Assembly: GCF_003075375.1 (NCBI RefSeq)
Contig: NZ_QDFT01000006.1
Span: 1-64,000, forward strand
Source of the DNA: Microbacterium testaceum
GTDB taxonomy: Bacteria > Actinomycetota > Actinomycetes > Actinomycetales > Microbacteriaceae
Direction: 5' to 3'
DNA length: 64,000 bases
Position 1 is the first letter of the stretch. Each line of letters opens with the position of its first letter. The position numbers were made by a program, and so were the translations under genes. Positions 40,629 to 48,987 of this stretch are shown in pieces. The notes under the pieces are model-generated. The model saw only the letters and a list, made by a program, of their open reading frames with translations. It did no database searches and was not told the origin of the DNA.

Positions 40629-41811
40629 GATCCCCTGGCTGGTGCCCGTGGCGATCGCCGCCGGCGTGGTCGCGCTGCTGGTGCTCGCCGTCGTCGTCGC
40701 GGTCCGGGTCGTCCGGCGCTCCCCGCGCATGCGAGCCGCGGCGAGCGCCGCGCGGGCCGAGGCGATCGTGGCGCTGGGTGAGCTCGACGACGCGGTCGAC
40801 GACCTCGATGTCGCGTTCGAGGCGCTCGACGCGGTGGAGGCGGGCGATCTGCCGGCCGACCTGCGTCGAGCACGGGCGACGGCCCAGCGGACGCGGGACC
40901 GCGGTTTCTCCGACGTCCTCGACCTGTCGGGCGACACCTCGGTCGCGGCGTCGCGCCGCGACCGTGCGCGGCGGTTCGCTCAGACGTTCCAGACGCAGAC
41001 CGAGCGCGTCCAGGACGCTCGCGCGCAGCTGTCGACCTGGGCCCGGACGCACCGTGAGGCCGCCGACCTGCGCGCGGCCGCGCTGCGGCGACGCGATGCC
41101 GTCGTCGCCGCGTCCGGCGACCCGGCCCCCTTGCTCGCGACCCTGCGGGAACGATTCGACCCCGCGGACCGCAGCGAGGCGGAGCGGGCGGCGGAGGCGG
41201 CATCCCTCGCCCTCTCCGCGGTCGACGCCGCCCTCGAGCACGACGACGAGCAGCAGCTGATGGTCGCGACGCGAGCGCTCCGCCGCGCGGCGCGCTGCCT
41301 TCGGGCCGTCGAGGACGAGCACCGCATCGCCCTGCAGGCGGCCGAGAACGCCGCGGCCGAGATCGCCGCGGCACGCGCCGAGATGACGGATGCCGACACC
41401 GCCGCCGCCAGCCGGCCCGAGGCCTGCGCCCCCGACGCGACGGCGCGCCTGCGCACCGCGCGCGACGAACTCGACGCCGCCGCCACCCGGTCGGCGCGCC
41501 GGCCGCGCGAGGCGGTCGCCGTCGTGGCCCGTGTCCGTGCCGAGCGCGACCGCGCGGTCGGTGAGGCCCTCACCCCGCGCCGCCGCCTCGAGGCCGCGCG
41601 TGCCGCGCTTCCGGGAACCCTCGCCTGCGCGCGGGCGGCCCTGGCCACCGCCGAGGCACGAGATGCGGCCGATGGCATCCACCCGCCGATCGCGCGGCGT
41701 CTGCAGCTCGAGGACGCCCGGCGACGCCTGGCGGTCGCGCGGGCCGAGACCGACGCCGCGCCGGCGCTCGAGGCGGCCCGCGCCGCGTGGCGGGCCCTCG
41801 CCGACGACTGA
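40621..41811 (+). CDS. Membrane-anchored coiled-coil protein of unknown function
   Basis: 396 aa. One N-terminal helix (VAIAAGVVALLVLAVVVAVR) is followed by about 360 residues very rich in Ala, Arg, Glu and Asp, with heptad patterns throughout (for example RAAASAARAEAIVALGELDD). It resembles the architecture of the 8178 gene but shares no clear motif. No conserved catalytic residues are apparent. GTG 40621 overlaps the HAD gene end. Possibly a structural or division-associated protein; this cannot be decided from sequence. Confidence 0.75.
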   Translation: MTEIPWLVPVAIAAGVVALLVLAVVVAVRVVRRSPRMRAAASAARAEAIVALGELDDAVDDLDVAFEALDAVEAGDLPADLRRARATAQRTRDRGFSDVLDLSGDTSVAASRRDRARRFAQTFQTQTERVQDARAQLSTWARTHREAADLRAAALRRRDAVVAASGDPAPLLATLRERFDPADRSEAERAAEAASLALSAVDAALEHDDEQQLMVATRALRRAARCLRAVEDEHRIALQAAENAAAEIAAARAEMTDADTAAASRPEACAPDATARLRTARDELDAAATRSARRPREAVAVVARVRAERDRAVGEALTPRRRLEAARAALPGTLACARAALATAEARDAADGIHPPIARRLQLEDARRRLAVARAETDAAPALEAARAAWRALADD

Positions 41812-41837
41812 CCCTGCGGCGCGACGCGGGTGTGCCC

Positions 41838-41843
41838 TATCGT
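41838..41843 (+). promoter_or_regulatory. Leaderless -10 box TATCGT
   Basis: TATCGT ends seven bases before ATG 41851. Confidence 0.6.
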
Positions 41844-41850
41844 GGGCGGC

Positions 41851-43914
41851 ATGGGGCGGGACGGTGCGGCGGTGCGGCTGCGTCTGCTCGTGCGGCGCGT
41901 TCCGGTCACCCTCGGTCTCGGCGTCGTGCTGCTGCTGGTCGGGGTCTTCTCGGGTGGACTGTGGACGCCGTTCGAGGCATCGGATGCCTTCGTACAGGTC
42001 GCCTACGGCCTGCCCGCCTTCGCGGAGGGACGGTGGTGGACCCCCTTCACCGGGACGTTCTTCGTCTCGCAGCCGTGGGTATACCTCGCGGGCGTCCCGG
42101 TGCTGGTCGCGATGGCCTTCCTCGAATACCGTCGCGGCTCCCGCGTCACCGCGGCGCTCTTCGCGATCGGTCAGCTCTTCTCGGTGCTCGCGGCGGCGGG
42201 CCTGCTCTGGGTCGGCGCGCTGCTGCCCTGGTCGTGGGCGCAGGAGCAGGCGACGGCCCTCGACGTCGGCCCCTCGGGCGGGATGTTCGCGTGCGTGGCC
42301 GGCGCCCTCGTCCTGCTGCCGTCGCCCTGGCGATTGCGCGCCTGGACGGTCCTCATCGCCGTGCTGTCGGTCGCGTTCGTCTACTACGGGTCTCTGCCCG
42401 ACCTCGAGCACGTCCTCGCGGTCGGCCTGGTCCTCGCCGTCGATCGGTCGCTGCGTCCGCAGCGGGTGAGCGTCCGCGAGCAGCGACTGCTCGCCTTCGT
42501 CATCGTGTGCGCGCTGGGCGCGATCGAGATCCTCGGCTACGTCGCGCCGATGACCGGTCCGTTCGGCTACTCCGCCGCCGTCTCGGGCTCGTGGGTCGAC
42601 GTCGCCGTCAACACCGCGATCGTGCTCGTCGTCGCCACGGCGCTGCGTCGCGGGCGCCGGTGGGCGTGGGTGGTGGTGCTGATCTACAGCGCGCTCAACC
42701 TCGCCCTGATCGTCCTGCTCATCGGCATCCTGGTCCTCATCGGCGTGACGGGCCTCGAGGGCGACCTGGATGCCGACGTCACCAGCGTGCTCGCCTCGTC
42801 ACTGCTGTGGGTGCTGGCGTCGGTGTACTTCGTGCTGGTGCGGTCGGCCTTCCGCGCCCGCCCGAAGGTCGCCCTGGGTGATGCGCCCGCGCCGGCCGTC
42901 GGCGACGTGAAGGACGAGCTGCGCGCCTCCGGCGGCGGCACCCTGTCGTGGATGACCACCTGGGAGGGCATGACCTACGCCCGTTTCGGCCGCGGGATCG
43001 TGGCGTATCAGCGGCGTTCCGGCGTCGCCCTCGCCCTGGCCGATCCCCTCGGTCCGGCGGACACCCGCGCCGACACCGTCCGCGCGTTCGTCCGCGCTGC
43101 CGAGACCGCCGGTCTCGCGCCCTGCTTCTTCAGCGCCGGTGCCGAGACGCGCGACGCCGTCCCCGAGGGGTGGCGCAGCATCGTCGTCGCCGACGACACC
43201 GTGGTCGATCTGCCGGGGCTGCGCTTCACCGGCAAGGCGTGGGGAGCCGTGCGCACCTCGCTCAACCGGGCCGAGCGCGAGGGCATGACCTTCCGTCTCT
43301 CGCGGTGGGATGCCGAACCCTGGGGCGTCCGCCAACAGCTCCGGGCGATCTCCGAGAGCTGGGTCGGCGACAAAGGCCTGCCCGAGATGGGCTTCACGCT
43401 CGGCACCCTGCACGAGGCGGGCGACCCCGAGGTGCGTCTGGCTCTGGCCATCTCACCCGCGGGCGACGTCGACGGGTTCCTGTCGTGGTTGCCCGTCTAC
43501 GGCCAGGACGGCGTGCGCGGATGGACGCTCGACCTCATGCGTCGACGGGACGGCGGCTTCGGACCCGTCATGGAGTACCTGATCGGCTCGTCCGCCCAGC
43601 AGTTCTCCGCCGAGGGAGCGCAGGTCATGTCGCTGTCGGGTGCGCCCCTGGCGCACGAGTATCCGGTGGATGCCGGGGTCATCGCCGATCTGCAGACGCG
43701 CCTGGCCGACATCCTCGAGCCGGTCTACGGCTTCGCCTCGCTGCACCGCTTCAAGCAGAAGTTCCACCCGCGCTACGAGACCATGTACCTGCTCTACCGC
43801 GACGAGGCGGACCTGACCCGCATCGGCGCAGCGCTGACGCGGGCGTTCCTGCCGAACGCCACCCTGCGCCAGTTCGCGGCGGCGGGGGTCGATCTGGTGC
43901 GGCACGAACGATGA
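41851..43914 (+). CDS. Rhomboid-like/DUF2156 (MprF-like) fusion protein
   Basis: 687 aa. The N-terminal 200 residues form a rhomboid-like membrane domain: GPSGGMFA (Ser142) fits the GxSG active-site motif, and DLEHVLAVGL (His187) sits where the catalytic His would be. More helices follow (to about 335). The C-terminal 340 residues are a DUF2156 domain, the fold of the aminoacyl-phospholipid synthases MprF/LysX, with GIVAYQRRSGVALALADPLG, VRTSLNRAEREGMTF, GFTLGTLHEAGDPEVRLALA and the ending GFASLHRFKQKFHPRYETMY. A role in aminoacylating membrane lipids is likely. Start ATG 41851 from the -10 box. Confidence 0.85.
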   Translation: MGRDGAAVRLRLLVRRVPVTLGLGVVLLLVGVFSGGLWTPFEASDAFVQVAYGLPAFAEGRWWTPFTGTFFVSQPWVYLAGVPVLVAMAFLEYRRGSRVTAALFAIGQLFSVLAAAGLLWVGALLPWSWAQEQATALDVGPSGGMFACVAGALVLLPSPWRLRAWTVLIAVLSVAFVYYGSLPDLEHVLAVGLVLAVDRSLRPQRVSVREQRLLAFVIVCALGAIEILGYVAPMTGPFGYSAAVSGSWVDVAVNTAIVLVVATALRRGRRWAWVVVLIYSALNLALIVLLIGILVLIGVTGLEGDLDADVTSVLASSLLWVLASVYFVLVRSAFRARPKVALGDAPAPAVGDVKDELRASGGGTLSWMTTWEGMTYARFGRGIVAYQRRSGVALALADPLGPADTRADTVRAFVRAAETAGLAPCFFSAGAETRDAVPEGWRSIVVADDTVVDLPGLRFTGKAWGAVRTSLNRAEREGMTFRLSRWDAEPWGVRQQLRAISESWVGDKGLPEMGFTLGTLHEAGDPEVRLALAISPAGDVDGFLSWLPVYGQDGVRGWTLDLMRRRDGGFGPVMEYLIGSSAQQFSAEGAQVMSLSGAPLAHEYPVDAGVIADLQTRLADILEPVYGFASLHRFKQKFHPRYETMYLLYRDEADLTRIGAALTRAFLPNATLRQFAAAGVDLVRHER

Positions 43915-43945
43915 ACCCCGACGCATCGTCGATGCGCCGGGGTTC
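43913..43945. terminator. Bidirectional terminator between convergent genes
   Basis: A 14-bp stem (one A-C mismatch) with a three-base loop: GAACCCCG, GCATC and the complementary arms. It starts inside the stop codon of the DUF2156 gene and serves the convergent csp gene. Confidence 0.75.
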
Positions 43946-43969
43946 GTGCCGAGCGGGCTCGGCGGAAGA

Positions 43970-44176
43970 TCAGAGGGGGCGGATGTTTTCGGCCTGCAGG
44001 CCCTTGGGGCCCTGCGCGACCTCGAATTCGACGCGCTGGTTCTCTTCGAGCGAGCGGTAACCGCCGGACTGGATCGCGCTGTAGTGCGCGAAGACGTCCT
44101 GGCTGCCGTCATCGGGAGCGATGAAGCCGAAGCCCTTCTCCGAGTTGAACCACTTGACCGTGCCCTGCGTGCTCAT
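43970..44176 (-). CDS. Cold-shock protein
   Basis: 68-aa single cold-shock domain, an RNA chaperone. It opens with [20 protein letters not shown] (RNP1 KGFGFI), followed by RNP2 (DVFAHYSAI; the usual form is VFVHFSAI), then [20 protein letters not shown] and ENIRPL. ATG 44176 lies at the end of a long untranslated leader, as in CspA-type genes. A start further upstream would add non-homologous sequence. No adjacent cold-shock operon. Confidence 0.96.
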   Translation of the reverse strand: MSTQGTVKWFNSEKGFGFIAPDDGSQDVFAHYSAIQSGGYRSLEENQRVEFEVAQGPKGLQAENIRPL

Positions 44177-44516
44177 GGTGATGCCGTTTTCCGCTTGAGC
44201 CGGCACCGTGCGCACCGGACTGTGAGCCCCACGGTAACCGCGATGGCCTGTCTGCGCACGACTCCGTGACATAAACGTTGCGAGTGGTGACACGTCGACC
44301 CTCGCGCAGGACGTATGCGGTGTCGGCGGCTCGTCGAAACACCTCGGCCGTGCGGTGGACGGGGGCATCCGAACGGCGGTCGGATCCGCCCGCGTCGATC
44401 GCGCCGCGCGCGGAGTCCGGGGGTTCTCGACGTGCTCGCGCATGGTGGGCCGCCTTCGTACCGGCTGGCGCACGGATCGGAGCGACGGTGCGGACAATGC
44501 CTGCGAGACTGGCGCG
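44177..44516. other. Divergent leader region between csp and the ferritin-like gene
   Basis: 340 bases without a supported gene. On the minus strand it must include the csp promoter and leader. On the plus strand GAGACT (44505-44510) ends six bases before ATG 44517 and may be the -10 box of the ferritin-like gene. Confidence 0.55.
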
Positions 44517-45329
44517 ATGATGTCATCCGCACCCACGGCGATCAGCGACGACGTCTTCGAGCGATGGGTGCGCCACTTCGCCGACAACCGCGTCGCGCAC
44601 GCGGAGATCGAGGCTCGGATCGACGGGAACGCGCCGGCGCATCTCCCCGAGCACGCTCGGCAGGCGCTCGTGAGGTCGTTTCAGAGATTCGAGCTGGGAG
44701 AGGGCGGCGACGGTGTTCATCTGCTGAGAAAGGCGGGGAGTCGTGGCGCCCTTCAACAGGAAGCACTGAGGATGCTGGTCGCTGAGGAGCAGAAGCATTC
44801 GGCGCTCTTCCGACGCGGCCTGCACCGATTGAAGGCTTCCCCCCTGTCCAGTCATTGGTCCGACCGGGTCTTCACACGGCTACGCCGTTCTCTGGGGTTG
44901 CGCACCGAATTGGCGTTGTTCCTCACCGCGGAGGCTGTCGCAATGCCCTACTTCGTCGTCCTCTCACGATCCGCACCCGATGAGGTGATCAGGGGGATCG
45001 GCACTCGGATCGCCCTCGACGAGGAACACCACCTCGCCTTCCAGATCGATCAGTTGAAGCAACAACTCGCGTCGCGGACGCTCCCCGTCCGCGCGCTCGT
45101 ATTCATCGCATGGTGGTGCGTCGCCGTCGGAGCCGCGACCGTCGTCGCTGTCGACCACGGTCCGGCGCTTCGCGTGTGCGGAATGCCGGTGAGGGTGTAT
45201 TGGGGGGCGGCGCTGCGATCTTTTCGCCGCGCGGCCGCAGCATCTCTCAGCCGCGATCTCGTCGCGCCCGCTGGGCGAGCGTCCACAGCAGGCGTCGTCG
45301 AAGAATCCGAGGGGCCGCGCCACGGATAG
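44517..45329 (+). CDS. Ferritin-like diiron protein with a membrane-associated C-terminus
   Basis: 270 aa (two in-frame ATGs, 44517 and 44520; the first fits the -10 spacing). Two carboxylate-histidine motifs of a four-helix diiron centre are present: [14 protein letters not shown] (about 85-98) and [12 protein letters not shown] (about 163-175), with [11 protein letters not shown] between them providing another Glu. This is the EExxH...E...EExH pattern of ferritin-like oxidases or oxygenases. A hydrophobic stretch ([20 protein letters not shown], about 200-220) follows. Substrate unknown: it may be a redox or N-oxygenase-type enzyme, or iron storage. It stands alone between terminators. Confidence 0.75.
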   Translation: MMSSAPTAISDDVFERWVRHFADNRVAHAEIEARIDGNAPAHLPEHARQALVRSFQRFELGEGGDGVHLLRKAGSRGALQQEALRMLVAEEQKHSALFRRGLHRLKASPLSSHWSDRVFTRLRRSLGLRTELALFLTAEAVAMPYFVVLSRSAPDEVIRGIGTRIALDEEHHLAFQIDQLKQQLASRTLPVRALVFIAWWCVAVGAATVVAVDHGPALRVCGMPVRVYWGAALRSFRRAAAASLSRDLVAPAGRASTAGVVEESEGPRHG

Positions 45330-45386
45330 GTTGAGCGTCATATCCTCATCGGCGCAGCGGTTGCGGGGTCCCCCCCCGAGCCCATA

Positions 45387-45425
45387 CGACGCCCGGGCTG
45401 AGCAAAGCTCGAAGCCCGGGCGTCG
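45387..45425 (+). terminator. Terminator after the ferritin-like gene
   Basis: Stem of 13 bp (CGACGCCCGGGCT/AGCCCGGGCGTCG) with an inner four-bp GAGC/GCTC stem and a three-base loop. It lies 57 bases after the stop; an eight-C run precedes it. Confidence 0.75.
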
Positions 45426-45551
45426 ACGGATCCCCCCGGATATGTCACGCGAGGCGTGACGGCGATCACTTTACCGGCGCCAGACCTCTCGCGCGACACG
45501 AAAACGAAGAATCAGCCAACTCTGTCCAGGTTCTGTGATAACCGGGGGCCG

Positions 45552-45557
45552 TAAACT
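45552..45557 (+). promoter_or_regulatory. Leaderless -10 box TAAACT
   Basis: TAAACT ends seven bases before ATG 45565 of the GntR-type gene. Confidence 0.6.
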
Positions 45558-45564
45558 CCCGCTG

Positions 45565-46212
45565 ATGGATGGTCGGCGTCGTGCTTCGGCCCTCGTCGAC
45601 GATGCCTACCGGCAGCTCGGCGAGGCCATCGTCGACGGTCGACTGCAGCCGGGCGACCGGCTGCGCGACGTGGAGCTGGCCGTGCTCATGGGCATCTCGC
45701 GGACACCCGTGCGCGAGGCCTTGCAGCGTCTGGAGCGCATCGGTCTGGTCGAGGTGGCCGCGAATCGCTACACCCGCGTCGCCGCGCTGAGCGACCGTGC
45801 CCGCCGCGACATGCGCGAGTACGCCGCCCACACGATCGGGGGAGCGCTGCGCGTCGCCGTCGAGCGCGCCGCGGACGACGACCTCGTCGAGACCGCGCGA
45901 CGCCTCGACGACATGCGCGACGCGCCGACATCGACGGCGTACGTCGACGCGATCCTCGGCCTGTATGCGCACGTCGTCGACGCGTCGGGCAACGTCGTCT
46001 TCGCGAAGGCGCTCGACCAGACCGACCTCGTCCTGCGCCGCAATCTCGAGGGCTGGCAGAGCATCGACGGTGAGACGCGCGCTCCCCTGTTCGCGACCCT
46101 GCGGGAGCAGATCCTCTCGCGCGACGCCAACGGTGCGACCTGGAGCTTCCTCTCCCTGCACGGTTTCGACTGGTCGCACAAGCACGCGGACGACGACCCG
46201 ACCTCCGGCTAG
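45565..46212 (+). CDS. GntR family (FadR subgroup) regulator
   Basis: 215-aa regulator with a winged HTH at the N-terminus: AYRQLGEAIVDGRLQPGDRL followed by RDVELAVLMGISRTPVREAL and LERIGLVEV. The remaining residues form an all-helical FCD-type effector domain (about 75-200), which in related proteins binds carboxylic acids via a metal. Start ATG 45565 follows the -10 box. It has no adjacent metabolic operon, so its targets are unknown. The next gene, nine bases downstream, has its own promoter. Confidence 0.88.
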   Translation: MDGRRRASALVDDAYRQLGEAIVDGRLQPGDRLRDVELAVLMGISRTPVREALQRLERIGLVEVAANRYTRVAALSDRARRDMREYAAHTIGGALRVAVERAADDDLVETARRLDDMRDAPTSTAYVDAILGLYAHVVDASGNVVFAKALDQTDLVLRRNLEGWQSIDGETRAPLFATLREQILSRDANGATWSFLSLHGFDWSHKHADDDPTSG

Positions 46213-46215
46213 CGT
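46210..46215 (+). promoter_or_regulatory. Leaderless -10 box TAGCGT overlapping the GntR stop
   Basis: TAGCGT includes the GntR TAG stop and ends six bases before ATG 46222. Confidence 0.6.
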
Positions 46216-46221
46216 GACCGC

Positions 46222-46425
46222 ATGCCCCGCATCGATCTTCGTGACGACGACGCCACCACCACTGAGGCCCTCCGTCAGCTCGTCGCCCGTGAGGCCGAGC
46301 GCCCCCTCTACGTCCATGTCGCGGGCGATCGCGACGCGCATGATGAACTCGCCCGCCTCGGCTTCGTGGAACACGGGCGCGACGGAGACGACGTCGTCTA
46401 CGTCCTGCCGCCGACGCTAGAGTGA
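46222..46425 (+). CDS. Small hypothetical protein (67 aa)
   Basis: 67 aa, acidic, soluble: an N-terminal helix (TTTEALRQLVAREAERP) and an apparent beta-alpha-beta pattern (LYVHVAGDRDAHDELARLGF). It resembles the end of a small GNAT-like or thioredoxin-like fold (LGFVEHGRDGDDVVYVLPP is reminiscent of the last strands of acetyltransferases) but is too short to assign. Leaderless start. It lies four bases from the histidine kinase gene, so it may share regulation with the two-component system. Confidence 0.65.
   Translation: MPRIDLRDDDATTTEALRQLVAREAERPLYVHVAGDRDAHDELARLGFVEHGRDGDDVVYVLPPTLE
46418..46423 (+). promoter_or_regulatory. Leaderless -10 box TAGAGT
   Basis: TAGAGT, inside the end of the previous gene, ends six bases before GTG 46430 of the histidine kinase gene. 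Confidence 0.6.
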
Positions 46426-46429
46426 CGCG

Positions 46430-47737
46430 GTGCCGACGAGCGACGACGAACAGGACCGCGAGCCGGTCGACGCCCCGGAGTTCACGCGTCTGCTGAGCCG
46501 ACCGCGTTCGATGCTCGTCTTCGTCGCGATCGTCTTCGTCGTCACGACCGTTCAGGCCATGGCGAACCCGTTCGGCGCCATCATCACGGACGATTACACC
46601 TGGGACTACCGCCTGCCCCTGGCCGTGGTCGTCGCCGTGGTGATCGCCGGGTGCGCCGCCCAGAGTGCGCTGCTGCTGCTGTCCGCGCGGGCGCCCGTCG
46701 TCGCCGTGCTCGGGACGACCGTCTGCTACCTCGGTCTGATCGTCGGAGTCGACGTCCCCCGCTGGCTCACCGGCATGGCGCTCGTGGTCGCCGTCGCCGC
46801 ATTCTTCCTCGCCGTGCACCGCCGGGCGCTGCCCACGATCGCGACGACGGCGATGGCGATCGCCCTGGCGTGCGCCGTGATGTTCTCGTACGCCGTCGGG
46901 GCCGGCCTCCCTCTCCGTGCCGCCTGGGGGTACACCCTCGCGGACGGTCTGGCCTTCGCCGCCCCCGTCATCGGGGGTGCGGCGCTCGGTGCCTGGTGGG
47001 CGGGGCGCATGCGCCGGCTGCGACGGGCCAGCGCGCAGGTCGCGGCCGCGGCCCGTGAGCACGAGGCCGAAGTCGAGCGCGCCAAGGCGCTCGAGCGCGC
47101 GCGTATCGCCCAGGAACTGCACGACGTCGCCGGCCAGCACCTCGCCGGTCTGCTGTCGCTCGCCGACGCCGCCGTCGAGATCGAGCTGCTCGACGCCGCA
47201 CAGGCGGCATCCCTCATCGAAGAGATGCGGGCCGAGGGCCGATTCGCCTCGGCGAGCCTGTACGCCGCGCTCCGCGACCTCCGCGCCGAGAGCGGATCGC
47301 ACGCCGAACCCACGCGCGACCTGCGAGCGCTCGACGACCTCGTCGCCTATTGGACGGATCGCGGGATGAGGGTGGTCCTTCGCGTCCACGCGCCCGTCGA
47401 CGATGTTCCGGCGATGGTCTCGACGACGGCTTACCGCGTCGTGCAGGAGGCCTTGACGAACATCTGCAAGCACGCCGCCGGATCCGAGGCCGCCATCGAT
47501 GTGCGCGTCGGCCCGAGAACCATCCGGGTCAGCGTCGGGAACGCCCCGGGTCGCTCGGTCGCCACCGGCGACCACCCCCGCGGCCTGGGGTGGGGACTGA
47601 CGGGGCTCGCGGAACGCGTCGAGCTGCTGCACGGCACGTTCCAGGCGGGGCCCTCACCGTACGGCGACGGGTGGCTGGTCGTCATGGAGGCACCGGTGTC
47701 GATCGACGAGGGCGCCGTACGCGCGCAGCGCGCATGA
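46430..47737 (+). CDS. Sensor histidine kinase, NarL/HisKA_3 type
   Basis: 435-aa membrane sensor kinase. About six helices (about 25-205) form the sensor domain without a large extracellular loop, so the signal may be sensed in or at the membrane. A short coiled coil leads to the HisKA_3 dimer domain with ARIAQELHDVAGQHL (phosphorylated His231), and to a HATPase domain with the N-box VVQEALTNICKHA and G-box GWGLTGLAERVELL. It overlaps the response regulator start by four bases (ATGA). Confidence 0.92.
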   Translation: MPTSDDEQDREPVDAPEFTRLLSRPRSMLVFVAIVFVVTTVQAMANPFGAIITDDYTWDYRLPLAVVVAVVIAGCAAQSALLLLSARAPVVAVLGTTVCYLGLIVGVDVPRWLTGMALVVAVAAFFLAVHRRALPTIATTAMAIALACAVMFSYAVGAGLPLRAAWGYTLADGLAFAAPVIGGAALGAWWAGRMRRLRRASAQVAAAAREHEAEVERAKALERARIAQELHDVAGQHLAGLLSLADAAVEIELLDAAQAASLIEEMRAEGRFASASLYAALRDLRAESGSHAEPTRDLRALDDLVAYWTDRGMRVVLRVHAPVDDVPAMVSTTAYRVVQEALTNICKHAAGSEAAIDVRVGPRTIRVSVGNAPGRSVATGDHPRGLGWGLTGLAERVELLHGTFQAGPSPYGDGWLVVMEAPVSIDEGAVRAQRA

Positions 47738-48429
47738 CCGCCGCCGCTGCCGACATCGGCGTGCTGATCGTCGACGACAACCGCACCGTGCGTCGCGGCA
47801 TCCGTCTGCGACTCGAGAACGCCTCCGGCATCCGCGTCGCCGGAGAAGCCGCGAACGGCCCCGACGCCATCGTGCGCGCTCGGGCCGAGAACGCCGACGT
47901 GGTGTTGATGGACCTGCACATGCCGGGGATGAGCGGCATCGAGGCGACCCGCATCATCACGTCGGAGAATCAGGGATGCCGCGTCATCCTGCTCACCAGC
48001 GAGGTGTCCGACGCGTTCGTGCTGGACGCCCTCGAGGCGGGCGCGAGCGGCTACCTGCTCAAGGGTCATGACAGCGACCAGTTGCTCCCCGTGATCCGCG
48101 GGGCGGCGGCGGGCACGGCGACCATCTCGCCGCGGGTCGCCCCGCGCCTGATCCGCGAGCTGCGCGAGGCGCGGCCGCTGCCCGCGGCGCCCGACGAGGT
48201 GTCGTTGCTGACCGCGGCCGAGACCCGCGTGGTCGCGTTGCTCAGCAGCGGGGTGACGGCCACCGAAGAGATCGCGCGGCATCTGTAGGTCTCGATCAAC
48301 ACCGTGCGCAGTCAGACGGCATCCGCCCTGCGAAAACTCGGCCTGTCCGACCGCACGCAGCTCGCGCTGTGGGGCGCACGCAATGGACTGCAGCGCCGCG
48401 ATCCGTCGTCCATTCGGACGAATTCCTGA
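47734..48429 (+). pseudogene. NarL-type response regulator with an amber codon inside its HTH
   Basis: Coding runs from ATG 47734 with a complete receiver domain: acidic pocket VLIVDDN, phosphorylation site MDLHMPG (Asp60), LLTS and LLKG switch residues. A LuxR-type HTH follows, but TAG at 48286-48288 (codon 185) stops translation after ATEEIARHL. Reading on in the same frame gives VSINTVRSQTASALRKLGLS then DRTQLALWGARNGLQRR to TGA 48427-48429, exactly the rest of the HTH, and no frameshift is needed. Homologues usually have a hydrophobic or aromatic residue here, so TAC or TTG to TAG is the simplest change. The product is either truncated without DNA binding or read through. The partner kinase is intact. 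Confidence 0.85.
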
Positions 48430-48553
48430 GCCCGCTCTCGCTCGCGCGCCGCAAAAACAGCGCGGGCTCCGCCCGCCTTCGCGCAACCCCTCTTCCTCCG
48501 GTGCGTCGAACCCGGAAGACTGCACCCACAGCGCGCGTGACGACTCCGCCGCT

Positions 48554-48600
48554 GACGTCCGTGCGAGGCCGGGAGTTGGGGGCGGTCTCGCACGGACGTC
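48554..48600. other. Long inverted repeat between the regulator and the next gene
   Basis: A perfect 14-bp inverted repeat (48554-48567 and 48587-48600; arm GACGTCCGTGCGAG) extends to about 18 bp with one wobble around a ten-base loop. It may terminate the two-component operon, or serve as a binding site; it has no U-tract. Confidence 0.7.
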
Positions 48601-48659
48601 GTTGCGCCGCTCGCGACCGGCGCCTTGACGGCGAGGTCGACCCGTGTTGGGCTGGAGCG

Positions 48660-48983
48660 ATGACGACGTGGGTGTGGGTCATGACGGTGGCCGTCGGTAC
48701 GGCGATGTGGCTGTGGTCGATCAGGCTCACCCTGCGCGCGTATCCCGACGAGCGCATTCCCTGGTGGAGGGCGCCCCGCAAGGCTCCCGCGGCAGCGGTC
48801 GCGCTGCGCGCGATCGGAATCGCCCTCGGCACGATCGGCGTGGCGCAGACGAGCGGTCTGGTCGCGACGAGCCCCGGCGGAGCGGCGATCGTCGCCGCGG
48901 TGCTGATGAGCGCGCTCTTCCTCGCTCCCTTGTATGTCGCTCTCATCCGTCACAACGCCCGCGTCGACACCCACGCGACGTGA
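48660..48983 (+). CDS. Small three-helix membrane protein
   Basis: 107 aa with three hydrophobic segments (VWVMTVAVGTAMWLWSIRLT, then AAVALRAIGIALGTIGVAQT, then GGAAIVAAVLMSALFLAPLY) and a positively charged loop between the first two. A TTGACG hexamer (48624-48629) with a 17-bp spacer to TGGGCT stands upstream as a possible promoter, and ATG 48660 is close to a leaderless start. No family recognised. Confidence 0.72.
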   Translation: MTTWVWVMTVAVGTAMWLWSIRLTLRAYPDERIPWWRAPRKAPAAAVALRAIGIALGTIGVAQTSGLVATSPGGAAIVAAVLMSALFLAPLYVALIRHNARVDTHAT

Positions 48984-48987
48984 GATC

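Noticed and set aside
44109-44587. An upstream extension of the cold-shock gene and small ORFs in its leader
   Set aside because: The family N-terminus [10 protein letters not shown] starts at 44176; upstream codons are not conserved-looking.
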